This document shows positions 8,253-16,808 of a DNA stretch of 64,000 bases, piece by piece. Below the pieces are notes generated by a model. It had not been told where the DNA came from. It saw only the letters and a program-made list of their open reading frames with translations, and did not search any database. The position numbers were made by a program, and so were the translations under genes. Origin of the DNA: Parasutterella muris (lineage in GTDB: Bacteria; Pseudomonadota; Gammaproteobacteria; Burkholderiales; Burkholderiaceae_F); contig NZ_WSRP01000015.1 of NCBI RefSeq assembly GCF_009767915.1, forward strand, positions 1-64,000. Reading direction: 5' to 3'. Each line of letters starts with the position of its first letter. Positions within the stretch are counted from its first letter, which is position 1.

Positions 8253-8666
8253 TTCTTCTTCAGGACTTTTAAGGATTTCGATTGCGCGGATATGCTGCGC
8301 GTAAATCTTTAGTCCGCTCTGCAGTGTGACGACGCCTGTGTATTCATCAAACTTTTTGATTTGCCCGATGAGTTCTTCGGTGACGCCGCCTTCTTTCAGG
8401 GGGTCAGGCCTAAAGATAGTGAAGCGCACACGGCAGCTCGGATCGGAAAGCGCGTCGCTCAGGCGCTGATTCAGCTCTTCCAACGCCTGCTCATCGAGTT
8501 CGAGCGGTTTATCGACAAATCTGGACGCTTCGGTGATGCAGTCATCGTACCCGGTCAGAGCCGCAAACGGCGCGAACTGTGCCGCGCGTTTGGCGCGTTC
8601 CATCGGCCGATGACGTTTAGAGACAGGCCGATCAAGATGAATGATGTCGTCGTAGGGTCCGCTCAC
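8250..8666 (-). CDS. YolD-like protein
   Basis: 138 residues. The core matches the YolD-like family: PVSKRHRPMERAKRAAQFAPFAAL, a helical centre, and a C-terminal IKKFDEYTGVVTL...IRAIEIL segment that resembles a small beta-barrel/WYL-like fold. In Firmicutes such proteins are encoded beside UvrX/DinB-type Y-family polymerases. Here the start overlaps the polymerase stop by 4 nt (8663-8666), so the two are translationally coupled. The precise role is unknown; a regulator or accessory factor of the polymerase is likely. Confidence 0.8.
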   Translation of the reverse strand: MSGPYDDIIHLDRPVSKRHRPMERAKRAAQFAPFAALTGYDDCITEASRFVDKPLELDEQALEELNQRLSDALSDPSCRVRFTIFRPDPLKEGGVTEELIGQIKKFDEYTGVVTLQSGLKIYAQHIRAIEILKSPEEE

Positions 8667-10171
8667 GCTTTATGTCCTCCGATTTGGTTGTTGCGCAGCT
8701 GTCCGGTCGCGCCTTCTTCGAGGTTCATGCCCTTAATCAGCGCGTTTTTACCGAACTTCTCCCGCACAGCGAGGATGGCTTTGCGGACTTTATCTTCTTT
8801 TTCTTCCTGAGCACTGGTCTTTTGCGGCGCCGGTCCTTCGCCGAAACTTCCGAAAAGATCGAGCTGAGCTTCCGAGTCCTGTGTTTTTTGTTCCGACTCT
8901 TCCGTGATGACAGCCGACATGTTGATTCTGCGCACCAGGAGGATCGGATTGACAATACGATTAAAGAGATCTTCGGCCGCTTTACGGATGAGAACCGAGG
9001 AAGAGGTCGCATGGTCCAAATTAATGGTTCCGTGCGCAGCCTTCGGGACACTCCTTCCATAGTTATCGGTTTTAATTTCTCCGTGATAGCGGGAGCGGAT
9101 GCTCGGATTGGTCAGATTTTCGATATCGTAGCCGACGGTTAAGACGAGCTTTGCCGTTTTAAGGTTTTTGGCGAGAAGATCGAATCCGAGCGAATCAGCC
9201 ATTTCCCTTGTGACAAGGAGCGCTTTTTCGTTCGTATAAGGGTCTTGGAGCACTTGCCCCGAGCCCACGCTTTTTCCCTCAGGCCGATACGCTTTGATTT
9301 CCGCGATCGTGCACGGTTCATAACCCCAGGCATGATCAATGAGAAGTTCGGCGTTAACGCCGAAGAGCCGGTAGAGGAGTTCTTCATTTGCGAGAGAGCA
9401 GCGCGCGATATCGCCCATCGTGAAGATGCCGTATTTTTCGAGCGATCGGGCGTAGCCCGCGCCGACGCGCCAAAAATCTCTCAGCGGCCGATGAGACCAG
9501 AGGTTTTGTCTGTAGCTCTCAACCGTGAGTTCCGCGATACGCACTCCGTCCTTATCCGCTTCGATATGCTTTGCCATGATATCCATCGCGATCTTAGCGA
9601 GATAGAGATTGGGGCCGATGCCGCCCGTCGCGGTGATCCCGGTACGGGCAAGCACACGCCGGATAAGTTTCATTGTGAGGTCGTGTGCGCTCAGGGCATA
9701 GGTTTCCAAGTACGGCGTAATGTCGATAAACACTTCGTCAATAGAGTACACATGGATATCTTCGGCCGCGATCAGTTCAAGGTAGGTCTCATAGATTTTT
9801 GTACTGGTTTTAATGTACTGCGCCATTTGCGGCGGTGCGATCACAAATGAGAGTTCCTTTGTCGGGTCGGAGGCGTACTCTTTAAAGCTTTCGGTTTTGC
9901 CGCTGAAAGGTTTGCCTTTAAGCGCGGCTCTGCGCTGAGCGTTAATGGCTTTGACTCTGGCTTCTACTTCAAAGAGGCGGGGCCTGCCGCTGACGCCTAA
10001 TGATTTTAGGGCCGGTGAGACAGCCAGGCAGATAGTTTTAGAAGTGCGGGTCGGATCCGCGACAACCAGCATCGCATCCAGCGGATTTAAGTTTCTTTGG
10101 AAACACTCGACGGAGGCGTAAAAGGACTTCAAGTCAATGGCGGCATAGACCTTTTGGCTGTGTTCCTTCAT
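8663..10171 (-). CDS. Y-family translesion DNA polymerase
   Basis: 502 residues in the UmuC/DinB superfamily, synthesising DNA across lesions. Catalytic motifs are visible: AAIDLKSFYASVE near the N-terminus and YSIDEVFIDI near residue 143, supplying the acidic metal ligands. They are followed by the GIGPNLYLAKIAMD helix-hairpin region and a little-finger domain. The C-terminus ends in a linker with a possible clamp-binding segment (QLDLFGSF). The architecture and the overlapping YolD gene match the UvrX-type pairs common in Clostridia rather than proteobacterial umuDC, so I suspect acquisition by transfer. No LexA box was identified in the short upstream region. Confidence 0.9.
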   Translation of the reverse strand: MKEHSQKVYAAIDLKSFYASVECFQRNLNPLDAMLVVADPTRTSKTICLAVSPALKSLGVSGRPRLFEVEARVKAINAQRRAALKGKPFSGKTESFKEYASDPTKELSFVIAPPQMAQYIKTSTKIYETYLELIAAEDIHVYSIDEVFIDITPYLETYALSAHDLTMKLIRRVLARTGITATGGIGPNLYLAKIAMDIMAKHIEADKDGVRIAELTVESYRQNLWSHRPLRDFWRVGAGYARSLEKYGIFTMGDIARCSLANEELLYRLFGVNAELLIDHAWGYEPCTIAEIKAYRPEGKSVGSGQVLQDPYTNEKALLVTREMADSLGFDLLAKNLKTAKLVLTVGYDIENLTNPSIRSRYHGEIKTDNYGRSVPKAAHGTINLDHATSSSVLIRKAAEDLFNRIVNPILLVRRINMSAVITEESEQKTQDSEAQLDLFGSFGEGPAPQKTSAQEEKEDKVRKAILAVREKFGKNALIKGMNLEEGATGQLRNNQIGGHKA

Positions 10172-10234
10172 TTTCTGCTCCGATAGTGGTTTGAATTGAT
10201 TATATCTGCGGAGCAGAAAAAGGCGATTAGGGAA

Positions 10235-10819
10235 TTAGATCCAAAGGCATACCGCGCAGAAGATTAAAGATACTGCGAGGACGGTGTTGATGAGTTTGGT
10301 GTATTTGGCGAAAAGGGAGGCCGCGATTGAGCCGAATCCCGACCACACCAAGTTGCAGCTTGTTCCGCAGATTGCGATGAATGTCGCGAAGAAAACCAAA
10401 GCTTCCCAGGACTGGTAATAGGGCAGAACAAACATCTGCAGCGACATAATGGCAGAGACAAAGACCTTCACGTTAACGAACTGCAGGAAGAGGCCGGAGA
10501 AGTAAGCCTGTCCTTTTTTGGGTTCTACGGCGTTGGTGTTATAGGTTGCCTGACAGATTTTCCAAGCGAGCCAAAGCAGGTACAGAGTACCGAGGATCAG
10601 CATCGGCATCATGATGCCCGGGATCAGCTCATTGAGTTTTGCGCAGAAAAAAGCGCACAGGTTGGTAATGATGCAGAAGCCTGTGAGTACGCCCGCATTA
10701 AAGAAAAGCGTCTTCTTAAAGCCAACTCTAAGTCCGAGCGACATCGACATGATGTTGTTCGGTCCGGGCGTGATAGAAGTCACGAACGTATAAAGAAGAA
10801 AAGAGGCCCAAGGGAACAT
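10235..10819 (-). CDS. LysE/RhtB-family amino-acid exporter
   Basis: A 194-residue inner-membrane protein with six predicted hydrophobic segments. The family signature TSITPGPNNIMSMSLGLRVGFKKTL lies in the first 35 residues. Members export amino acids or small metabolites in exchange for protons. The length is slightly short but complete (family about 200-210). It is monocistronic and reads toward the polymerase gene with a 60-bp gap. The substrate is unknown. Confidence 0.88.
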   Translation of the reverse strand: MFPWASFLLYTFVTSITPGPNNIMSMSLGLRVGFKKTLFFNAGVLTGFCIITNLCAFFCAKLNELIPGIMMPMLILGTLYLLWLAWKICQATYNTNAVEPKKGQAYFSGLFLQFVNVKVFVSAIMSLQMFVLPYYQSWEALVFFATFIAICGTSCNLVWSGFGSIAASLFAKYTKLINTVLAVSLIFCAVCLWI

Positions 10820-10943
10820 GGCAATGAGGTTTTAAAAGTCTGTAGTTTAATTAGCGGGCTTTATGCCCATTTCTGTCGAAAATTATACGGGCTCCAATCT
10901 CAGATTTTTTATACTTCGAAGAATCAATTAAGGAGCTTTAACG

Positions 10944-11183
10944 ATGAGCGACAGAATCAGTTATAAGGAAAAGGAAGAGCTTCCGGACTCTGTTTTCGGG
11001 CTTCCGGAAAGAAGAGAATATCCGATGCCGGATGCGGCGCATGTACGCGCCGCGGAAGCGTATTTCAGATATTGTCCCGAGGAGCTTAAGCCTAAGCTTG
11101 CCAAAGCGATTCTCAAGCGTGCCAAACAGTTTGGCGTCGACATTGAAAGTCCGACAGTTCTGAGTTACGCCTCTGAAGCCTGA
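10944..11183 (+). CDS. small DUF6582-like protein
   Basis: 79 residues with the pattern ELPDSVFGLPERREYPMPDAAHVR followed by a helical YCPEELKPKLAKAILKRAKQFG. This order (LPDS-FGLP-R-YP-PD-HV, then helices) recalls DUF6582-like proteins found in Firmicutes and phage genomes, where some are head-proximal or of unknown role. AAGGAGCTTTAACG precedes ATG 10944. It stands alone and ends at a strong terminator. Confidence 0.75.
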   Translation: MSDRISYKEKEELPDSVFGLPERREYPMPDAAHVRAAEAYFRYCPEELKPKLAKAILKRAKQFGVDIESPTVLSYASEA

Positions 11184-11188
11184 TGAAA

Positions 11189-11217
11189 GGGCCGCATAAG
11201 TGCGGCCCGAATCGTTT
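11189..11217 (+). terminator. intrinsic terminator
   Basis: GGGCCGCA (11189-11196), loop TAAG, TGCGGCCC (11201-11208), then gaatcgtttt. It can serve both the upstream small gene and the converging NUDIX operon. Confidence 0.85.
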
Positions 11218-11618
11218 TAGTGATTTTTTCCTGCAAGGTACTCTTTGAGTTTTTCCGCGACTTCGACGTCAGCGGGGAGCCAATCCACGGTTTCCAGTTC
11301 ACTAGGCAGCAGCCACTTAGCCGCTTCATGCTCGGTGAGGAGGATGTGTCCAGAGACGATAGACGAGATAAAGCAGTGCATGGTTAAGTGGAATTTCGGG
11401 TAATCGTAATCCACGGTGACCAGCAGTTTTTCGGGTTTGATTTCTACCTCGAGTTCTTCTTTGATTTCGCGGATGATTGCGTCTTCAGCGGTTTCGCCCG
11501 GTTCCATTTTGCCGCCGGGGAACTCCCAGCCGTCTTTGAATTCACCATAGCCACGTTGTGTGGCTAGAATCTTGCCATCGTGATGGATGATCGCGGCAAC
11601 TACTTCAATTGTCTTCAA
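11217..11618 (-). CDS. NUDIX hydrolase (MutT-like)
   Basis: 133 residues, the size of MutT. The NUDIX box is complete: GGKMEPGETAEDAIIREIKEEL, residues about 36-57 (GX5EX7REUXEE). It begins KTIEVVAAIIHHDGKILATQRG as in (deoxy)nucleoside triphosphate pyrophosphohydrolases. It starts 2 bp after the stop of the large PLD-helicase, so the two form one operon. That pairing recurs in bacterial defence-type neighbourhoods, so a job in nucleotide-signal clearance or nucleotide depletion is possible alongside ordinary 8-oxo-dGTP cleaning. Confidence 0.9.
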   Translation of the reverse strand: MKTIEVVAAIIHHDGKILATQRGYGEFKDGWEFPGGKMEPGETAEDAIIREIKEELEVEIKPEKLLVTVDYDYPKFHLTMHCFISSIVSGHILLTEHEAAKWLLPSELETVDWLPADVEVAEKLKEYLAGKNH

Positions 11619-11620
11619 AA

Positions 11621-14600
11621 CTATTCTCCAGTGATGTAGTCGTAGATATCACTTCTTACGGCTGTCTCTAACTTGTACCTGATTTTAAACGCATTGTCCT
11701 TTTTTTCTGGTTGAGATTTGCTTTGAAGTAGGATCTTCTCAGGTTGACCTTCAGCTTCAATTTCACCAAGGAAATAGAACAATTTTGCCTCTTGATCTTC
11801 TTTGTTCTTCCTAACGAACAAGAAAATCCGATTATCCTTGTTTTCTGGCTTTCTCTTGTAAATGCGATCCGCATCTGGGGAGTCTACCGATCGTTTTGTC
11901 TTGGAGATCGCTACCAGTAGCCGATCGGATTCGAAATGATCTTCGTAGGCGATTGCATCGTCATCTTTGCGATAGTTGACGAATACGGGGAAAGTTTTAG
12001 TGGCGGCATCGTACTTATAGCCACCGATGTTTTGACCATTTAGGTTCTTTGGCCAATTTAACAAGCGGCAAGTATCTGCATATGAATAGGTTTCATAGAG
12101 GACCAGACTTGTATCTTTGTAGCGATACTTAAATTTAGCCAAATAACGTTGCTTGGCAAAGTCGATTATCTGCTGGATTTGATCATTAAACTCTTTACTT
12201 TGCTCTAAGGCTCGCCTGAATTTCTCAGTTACAGAAAAATCATCAGAACCCGTTCGTTCAACGACAGCCCAATTAACAGTTTGGTTTCTTTCGGCTTCTG
12301 TAATCGCAAACTGACCAGAGAGCACAAGAAATACGTTGTTGATTAGATCGTCGGATGCGTCAATTTTCCAGAGATCTTTTAGCTTAGACGTTAATCCTGA
12401 GCGTAACTTCTCTCCTGGCTTGGCTTCAACTACAAGTTCAAGAAGAACAGCTTCGGCGATGCGTTTTGCGTCGGCTACACGGATGGACAAGAAATTTAAG
12501 AACTCGATTTGTTCCTGATCCAGCACAAAAGGAAGATTTTCTTTCGCTGCGTGGACAAGGAAGTTGTAATAAGACAGCAACTGCTTATTTTGAAAGATTT
12601 TTAATGGAGTGATTGCGTTATGCTCGGCAAATTCAACAAGACGAGGAATTCGACCGAGCTTATGGCGCAGAATGTTGTAGGATTCTTTTATCAATCCAAT
12701 TGAATTTGTTTTGGCTCTATCAATTGAATTGAGAATTTGTTGTTTGACTTGCTCTTCGAATTCTACGGTTGAGGCACCAGGGATGATCTTTGTACCACTA
12801 CCAATGTATTTGCGCATTGACTCTTTCTGATAAGAGTTATCACCAGAAAGTGCGATGGGAATGAGGTAGTTCTTTTCGTAGTTTGCGATGAAGTCGATAA
12901 CGACAACATAATCTTTATCTTTCGCCTTTCTCAATCCACGACCTAATTGCTGGATGAAGATAATTGAACTTTCGGTCGGGCGTAACAGCAAAACTTGGTT
13001 GATTTCAGGAATGTCGATACCTTCGTTGAAAATATCGACAGTAATAATGTAATCCAGCGCTAACTGGTCATCTACATCACTTACCAGTCTCTGAATAGCA
13101 ATATCGCGTTCTTGCTGCGAGTTTTTCCCCGAGAGTGCAAGGGTTCGTTTCCCTTGTTTATTCAGTCCAATTTCTAGGGCTTTTGCTTCATCGTTTCTGG
13201 AACAGAAAATTAGCCCTTTAACTCGTTTTCCGGAGAATCCGTAGTCGTGCGCAGCTCGTAGAACATGCTTAACTCGCTCCTTAAATTCGAGACAATTAAA
13301 TTCGGAGAGCTCTGAGAAAGGTTTGTTATTAACTGTGAGATCCGATATTCCGTAGTAGTGAAAGGGACATAGGAGATCTTCGTTCAAGGCATCTTGCAGA
13401 CGAATTTCATAGGCGATGTTGTGATCAAACAGACTGTAAATATCTTCACCATCAGTTCTATCAGGACTTGCAGTCATGCCTAACCAAAATTCGGGCTTAA
13501 AGTGCTCCATGATTTTTTTGTAGGACTTAGCGCCAGCTCTGTGAACCTCATCAATGATGATGACGTCAAAATAGTTAGCATCGATATTTTTATAAACAAT
13601 ATCCTGACTTATTGTTTGGATGGTAGCGAACGTGAAATCGTTGTCTAGCTTTTTCCCATTGCCGGTTAACAAGCCATATGTCTTATTGGCACCGTTTATT
13701 CTTTTGAAGCTCCGCAACGCTTGCTTTGCAATTTGTTCTCTATGCACGACAAACAATATTTTTTTGGGAGACTTACGGATAACGGAATCTTTTGGCCAAT
13801 CTGAAGGTTTCAAGTTCATTAAATGGCGAATCGCAAATGCCGCTGCAAAGGTTTTACCCGTGCCTGTGGCAGAAATGAGCATGGCTCTGGTTTCGCCGTG
13901 GATGTAGTAGTTGGTTAGGTTCTTAATGAAAGGCTTCTGCATTGTATTTGGATAAAGCCGAGTCGTAGGCTCAGCATTTCCAGAATTTTTCAGCAATTCG
14001 CGAGCTGCGCGTTCGTCCTTTTTCTTTTTTTCGTATTCGACCGTGTAGTCGTCTAACACCTTTTCAAGGTCATGGCTTTGGGAACAGTTCCATAACTCAT
14101 TAAATTCGTGCTCCAAGCTGCTGATAAACTCGCCGTCCTTTTTAGATACCAGTCGAACGTTCCATTCTTTTGTTGAAGATAAAGCGTCCTGGGTAAGGTT
14201 GGAGCTTCCAATAATGGCTGTGGTTTTATCTTTATGGTGGAAGATAAAGCCTTTTGTATGGAACTTTTGTTGCTCCTCGCATCGGAACATTTTTATTTTT
14301 ATATTCTTGAATTCGGATAGCCTGCCTAGGGCGGATGGTTGTGTAAAGAGGTTATAGTCCGTTGTGAGAATTCTCCCAGGCACTCCCTTTTCTTCAAGAG
14401 TTCTCAGAGTTTTATAAAGAAGTTGCCTTCCGGCATCCGTGATGAACGCTACGCTGAAGTCAAAAGACTCGCAGCCCTCAAGTTCTTTAATGATTTCAGA
14501 AACTATTTTTTTTACAGAATGAGTCTGATCACCTTTTTGGTTAAACAGTAATTGAACGCGTAAAAGGGGATCGGAATCAATAAATCCCTTTGAGATAAAA

Positions 14601-14653
14601 GAGGTCTTAAGTGCCTCTACTAAATCATTGTCGGATAGTTTGATTTTTGGCAT
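11621..14653 (-). CDS. PLD nuclease - SF2 helicase - DUF3427 protein
   Basis: 1010 residues. Domain order: a PLD-type nuclease region (about 40-195) with one HxK motif (FHTKGFIFHHKD, H132/K134) and GSSNL; a superfamily 2 helicase with Walker A SATGTGKT (261-268), DEVH box (IIDEVHRAG), MTASPDRTD and arginine-finger motif QQLGRGLRKA; then a long DUF3427-type C-terminus. Such fusions are predicted anti-phage or restriction-like enzymes that translocate on and nick foreign DNA. The gene is AT-richer than its flanks, is co-transcribed with a NUDIX hydrolase and lies beside a broken HNH endonuclease. This fits a defence patch. Confidence 0.9.
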   Translation of the reverse strand: MPKIKLSDNDLVEALKTSFISKGFIDSDPLLRVQLLFNQKGDQTHSVKKIVSEIIKELEGCESFDFSVAFITDAGRQLLYKTLRTLEEKGVPGRILTTDYNLFTQPSALGRLSEFKNIKIKMFRCEEQQKFHTKGFIFHHKDKTTAIIGSSNLTQDALSSTKEWNVRLVSKKDGEFISSLEHEFNELWNCSQSHDLEKVLDDYTVEYEKKKKDERAARELLKNSGNAEPTTRLYPNTMQKPFIKNLTNYYIHGETRAMLISATGTGKTFAAAFAIRHLMNLKPSDWPKDSVIRKSPKKILFVVHREQIAKQALRSFKRINGANKTYGLLTGNGKKLDNDFTFATIQTISQDIVYKNIDANYFDVIIIDEVHRAGAKSYKKIMEHFKPEFWLGMTASPDRTDGEDIYSLFDHNIAYEIRLQDALNEDLLCPFHYYGISDLTVNNKPFSELSEFNCLEFKERVKHVLRAAHDYGFSGKRVKGLIFCSRNDEAKALEIGLNKQGKRTLALSGKNSQQERDIAIQRLVSDVDDQLALDYIITVDIFNEGIDIPEINQVLLLRPTESSIIFIQQLGRGLRKAKDKDYVVVIDFIANYEKNYLIPIALSGDNSYQKESMRKYIGSGTKIIPGASTVEFEEQVKQQILNSIDRAKTNSIGLIKESYNILRHKLGRIPRLVEFAEHNAITPLKIFQNKQLLSYYNFLVHAAKENLPFVLDQEQIEFLNFLSIRVADAKRIAEAVLLELVVEAKPGEKLRSGLTSKLKDLWKIDASDDLINNVFLVLSGQFAITEAERNQTVNWAVVERTGSDDFSVTEKFRRALEQSKEFNDQIQQIIDFAKQRYLAKFKYRYKDTSLVLYETYSYADTCRLLNWPKNLNGQNIGGYKYDAATKTFPVFVNYRKDDDAIAYEDHFESDRLLVAISKTKRSVDSPDADRIYKRKPENKDNRIFLFVRKNKEDQEAKLFYFLGEIEAEGQPEKILLQSKSQPEKKDNAFKIRYKLETAVRSDIYDYITGE

Positions 14654-14985
14654 ACGAAGGTCTTTCAGCTTTTTTCATATCTTAACCGGAAAGAGGTGGT
14701 AAAACCCCGATGACAAGGTTATTGGTGGCTTTTTAATTGGATAAAATGAAGTCGCCTTAATAGTCTAAAAAAGCTATGAGACTAGAATTGTATGATCCGC
14801 TGGGTGGGATATTTTGCATATAAGATCCTTGAGGAGAGCCTTTTAACAGAGGTGTTTTGCATTGAAATAAAAGAGATACTCTCAAATTCCTGTTGAATGG
14901 TTCGACGTGAGAAGTGTATCTAAAGATGCAAATCTTAAAATGTAACGGAACGATTTATATTGGTCCCTTAAATTGGAGAAAGAAT
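14654..14985 (+). other. AT-rich divergent intergenic region
   Basis: 332 bp between the leftward helicase start and the rightward HNH pseudogene. It is AT-rich with several TATAAT-like hexamers and no supported gene. It probably holds divergent promoters for both. Confidence 0.4.
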
Positions 14986-15876
14986 ATGAAGAGGTTTACT
15001 GGTAGAAGAACTCTCACTATTTTGGAAGGGGAGCAAATTGTTGAATTCCTCTATAAGAGGGATACTCTTTAGAGAACTTAACAAATTATCAGAGTTTAGA
15101 GGGAAAGGTCTCCCATCGTTGTCGATTGAAAACAATGGGAAAAAAGCAGCCCCGTATGTAGGAAAGTGGCAAAAAAATCGTAACGCTAAGATTGTGTTTG
15201 AATTTTTAACTAATTCAGTCTATTTTCAACCAATTTTTTTGATATAAGAAATGAGTTAAATACCTTGCAGTTCGTAGATGAGCTGCGCTTGAACTCTAAC
15301 CTTGTGGATTTTCCTGTCAAACCTGGGCACTCATCAAATTGTGGTGCAAAAGCTAAATTTTCAGATGTCGAAGCTTTTACACGAGGACTGGATAAATCAC
15401 TTGAATTATTTTGTCATCAAGCTGAAAAATCCAGTCAAGAGAAAAATACAAGAAATGTAGTTAATGGGAACGTTACTTCTGGAAGCAAAGGAATCGAAGA
15501 AAAAGAAGATTTAAACTTAAACCCCAGCGACGACTATGTGACAGCAGTAGTAGAAGGAGGAAAAAAGAAGCTATTCACTTATAGTTATGAAAGGAATAAC
15601 CAGCTTCGAAAGCAAGCGCTGAGAAAGTATGGCTATAAGTGTGCAGCCTGCGGTTTTAGTTTTGAATCGTTTTACGGACCAGAGCTCGGCGAAAACTTCA
15701 TTGAGGTTCATCACATTGTTCCGGTGTCAGAAGGTGAACGTGAAAATGACTACACAAATCTGAGACCTATGTGTTCGAACTGCCACCGAATGATTCATCG
15801 CCTTTATCGTGAACTTGAGCCTAAGGACTATAAGCGCGCAATTGAAATCCTGACTTCAAAAATTAAGAAACCTTAA
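14986..15876 (+). pseudogene. HNH endonuclease, frameshifted twice
   Basis: ATG 14986 follows GGAGAAAG and gives MKRFTGRRTLTILEGEQIVE, ending at a TAG after 28 codons. One base into the next frame (near 15070), the sequence continues RELNKLSEFRGKGLPSLSI to about 15240. There a run of seven Ts is one base short, and the third frame goes on FDIRNELNTLQFVDELRLN to 15876. The intact C-terminus (residues from 15600) has Cys pairs (CAACGF, CSNCH) and the HNH core FIEVHHIVPVS...NLRPMCSNCHRMIH. It was a ~297-residue restriction-type nuclease. The HNH half could still be expressed from an internal start near 15265. Confidence 0.7.
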
Positions 15877-15932
15877 TAGTCTCAATTAAATAGAGTACAT
15901 CGGCAGATATATTCAATTTGTCGACAGAAGAT

Positions 15933-15966
15933 GTGCGTCAGAGGCCGTAGTGCCTTTCCGACGCAC
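15933..15966 (+). other. stem-loop downstream of the HNH gene
   Basis: GTGCGTC (15933-15939) pairs with GACGCAC (15960-15966), with an inner AGGC/GCCT stem. No clear T-run follows on the plus strand, so I cannot tell a terminator from another structured element. Confidence 0.35.
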
Positions 15967-16161
15967 TCGCTTATCAGAGTAGATTCAGCACAGCCGGTCG
16001 GTTTGCCGCATATCGCACATCGGGTCTTTGAACACATTAAAGCCCGCTTTAACCGATCAAAAAATACAAGAAGAAACTGCGTGACCAAAACGGTAAATTC
16101 CAAATCTGAGAGCCTCGGATTCCTGTAAAAATAAAACAGCAATATTGGAGGTAGGAAGAAC

Positions 16162-16710
16162 ATGAGTAATGCCTTAATTGTTATTGGTCATCCGTATTGG
16201 AAGGATTCTGTTGCCAACCGTGCCATTCTTGAAGAACTTCAAAAGCTTCGTCCGCAAATTAAACTCTCGAACCTGATTGAACTTTATCCGGATTTCGATA
16301 TCGATATAGAGGCGGAACAACGCAAGCTCATTGAGGCGGATACGGTGGTCTGGCAGTTCCCGCTCATGTGGTACAGCTGTCCGTCCATTATGCGCAGATA
16401 CCTCGAAGGCGTGCTTAGTTACGGCTTTGCTTATGGTTCCTCCGGTTCAAAGCTTGAGAATAAACGTCTTATCGCATCGATCACGACCGGAGTAAAACAA
16501 TCGGTGTACGAGGGCGGAATACTTGGATTCAGCGCAGAGGATTTATTTAAGCCGCTGGCGCAGGTCGTAAAAATGTGCTCTATGCTCTGGGAACCGCCTC
16601 AGGTCACTTTTGGTTTAAATTCAGCCGGAGCCAAAGGCGACGAAATCAAGCTCGAAGAGATTCGAATCAGGTGTCGGGAACACGCTCGCCTGCTGAGTGA
16701 GCGTCTCTGA
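16162..16710 (+). CDS. NAD(P)H-dependent flavin oxidoreductase (flavodoxin-like fold)
   Basis: 182 residues. N-terminal ALIVIGHPYWKDSVANRAI forms the phosphate-binding turn. WQFPLMWYSCPSIMRRYLEGVLSYGFAYG is the hallmark of the MdaB/KefF/quinone-reductase group, which transfers two electrons from NAD(P)H to quinones or electrophiles through FMN or FAD. Its cytoplasmic role is likely quinone or electrophile detoxification. GGAGGTAGG precedes ATG 16162. It is followed 98 bp later by a C45-type hydrolase in the same direction. Confidence 0.88.
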   Translation: MSNALIVIGHPYWKDSVANRAILEELQKLRPQIKLSNLIELYPDFDIDIEAEQRKLIEADTVVWQFPLMWYSCPSIMRRYLEGVLSYGFAYGSSGSKLENKRLIASITTGVKQSVYEGGILGFSAEDLFKPLAQVVKMCSMLWEPPQVTFGLNSAGAKGDEIKLEEIRIRCREHARLLSERL

Positions 16711-16808
16711 CAGGGTCTCCCGGTGCTCACACTGCGCAAGTGGGATATTTACTTGCGGGGTGTTTGAGCCTAGCATGGTTAAGTATAAAAACACCCGATG
16801 GAAGCGCT

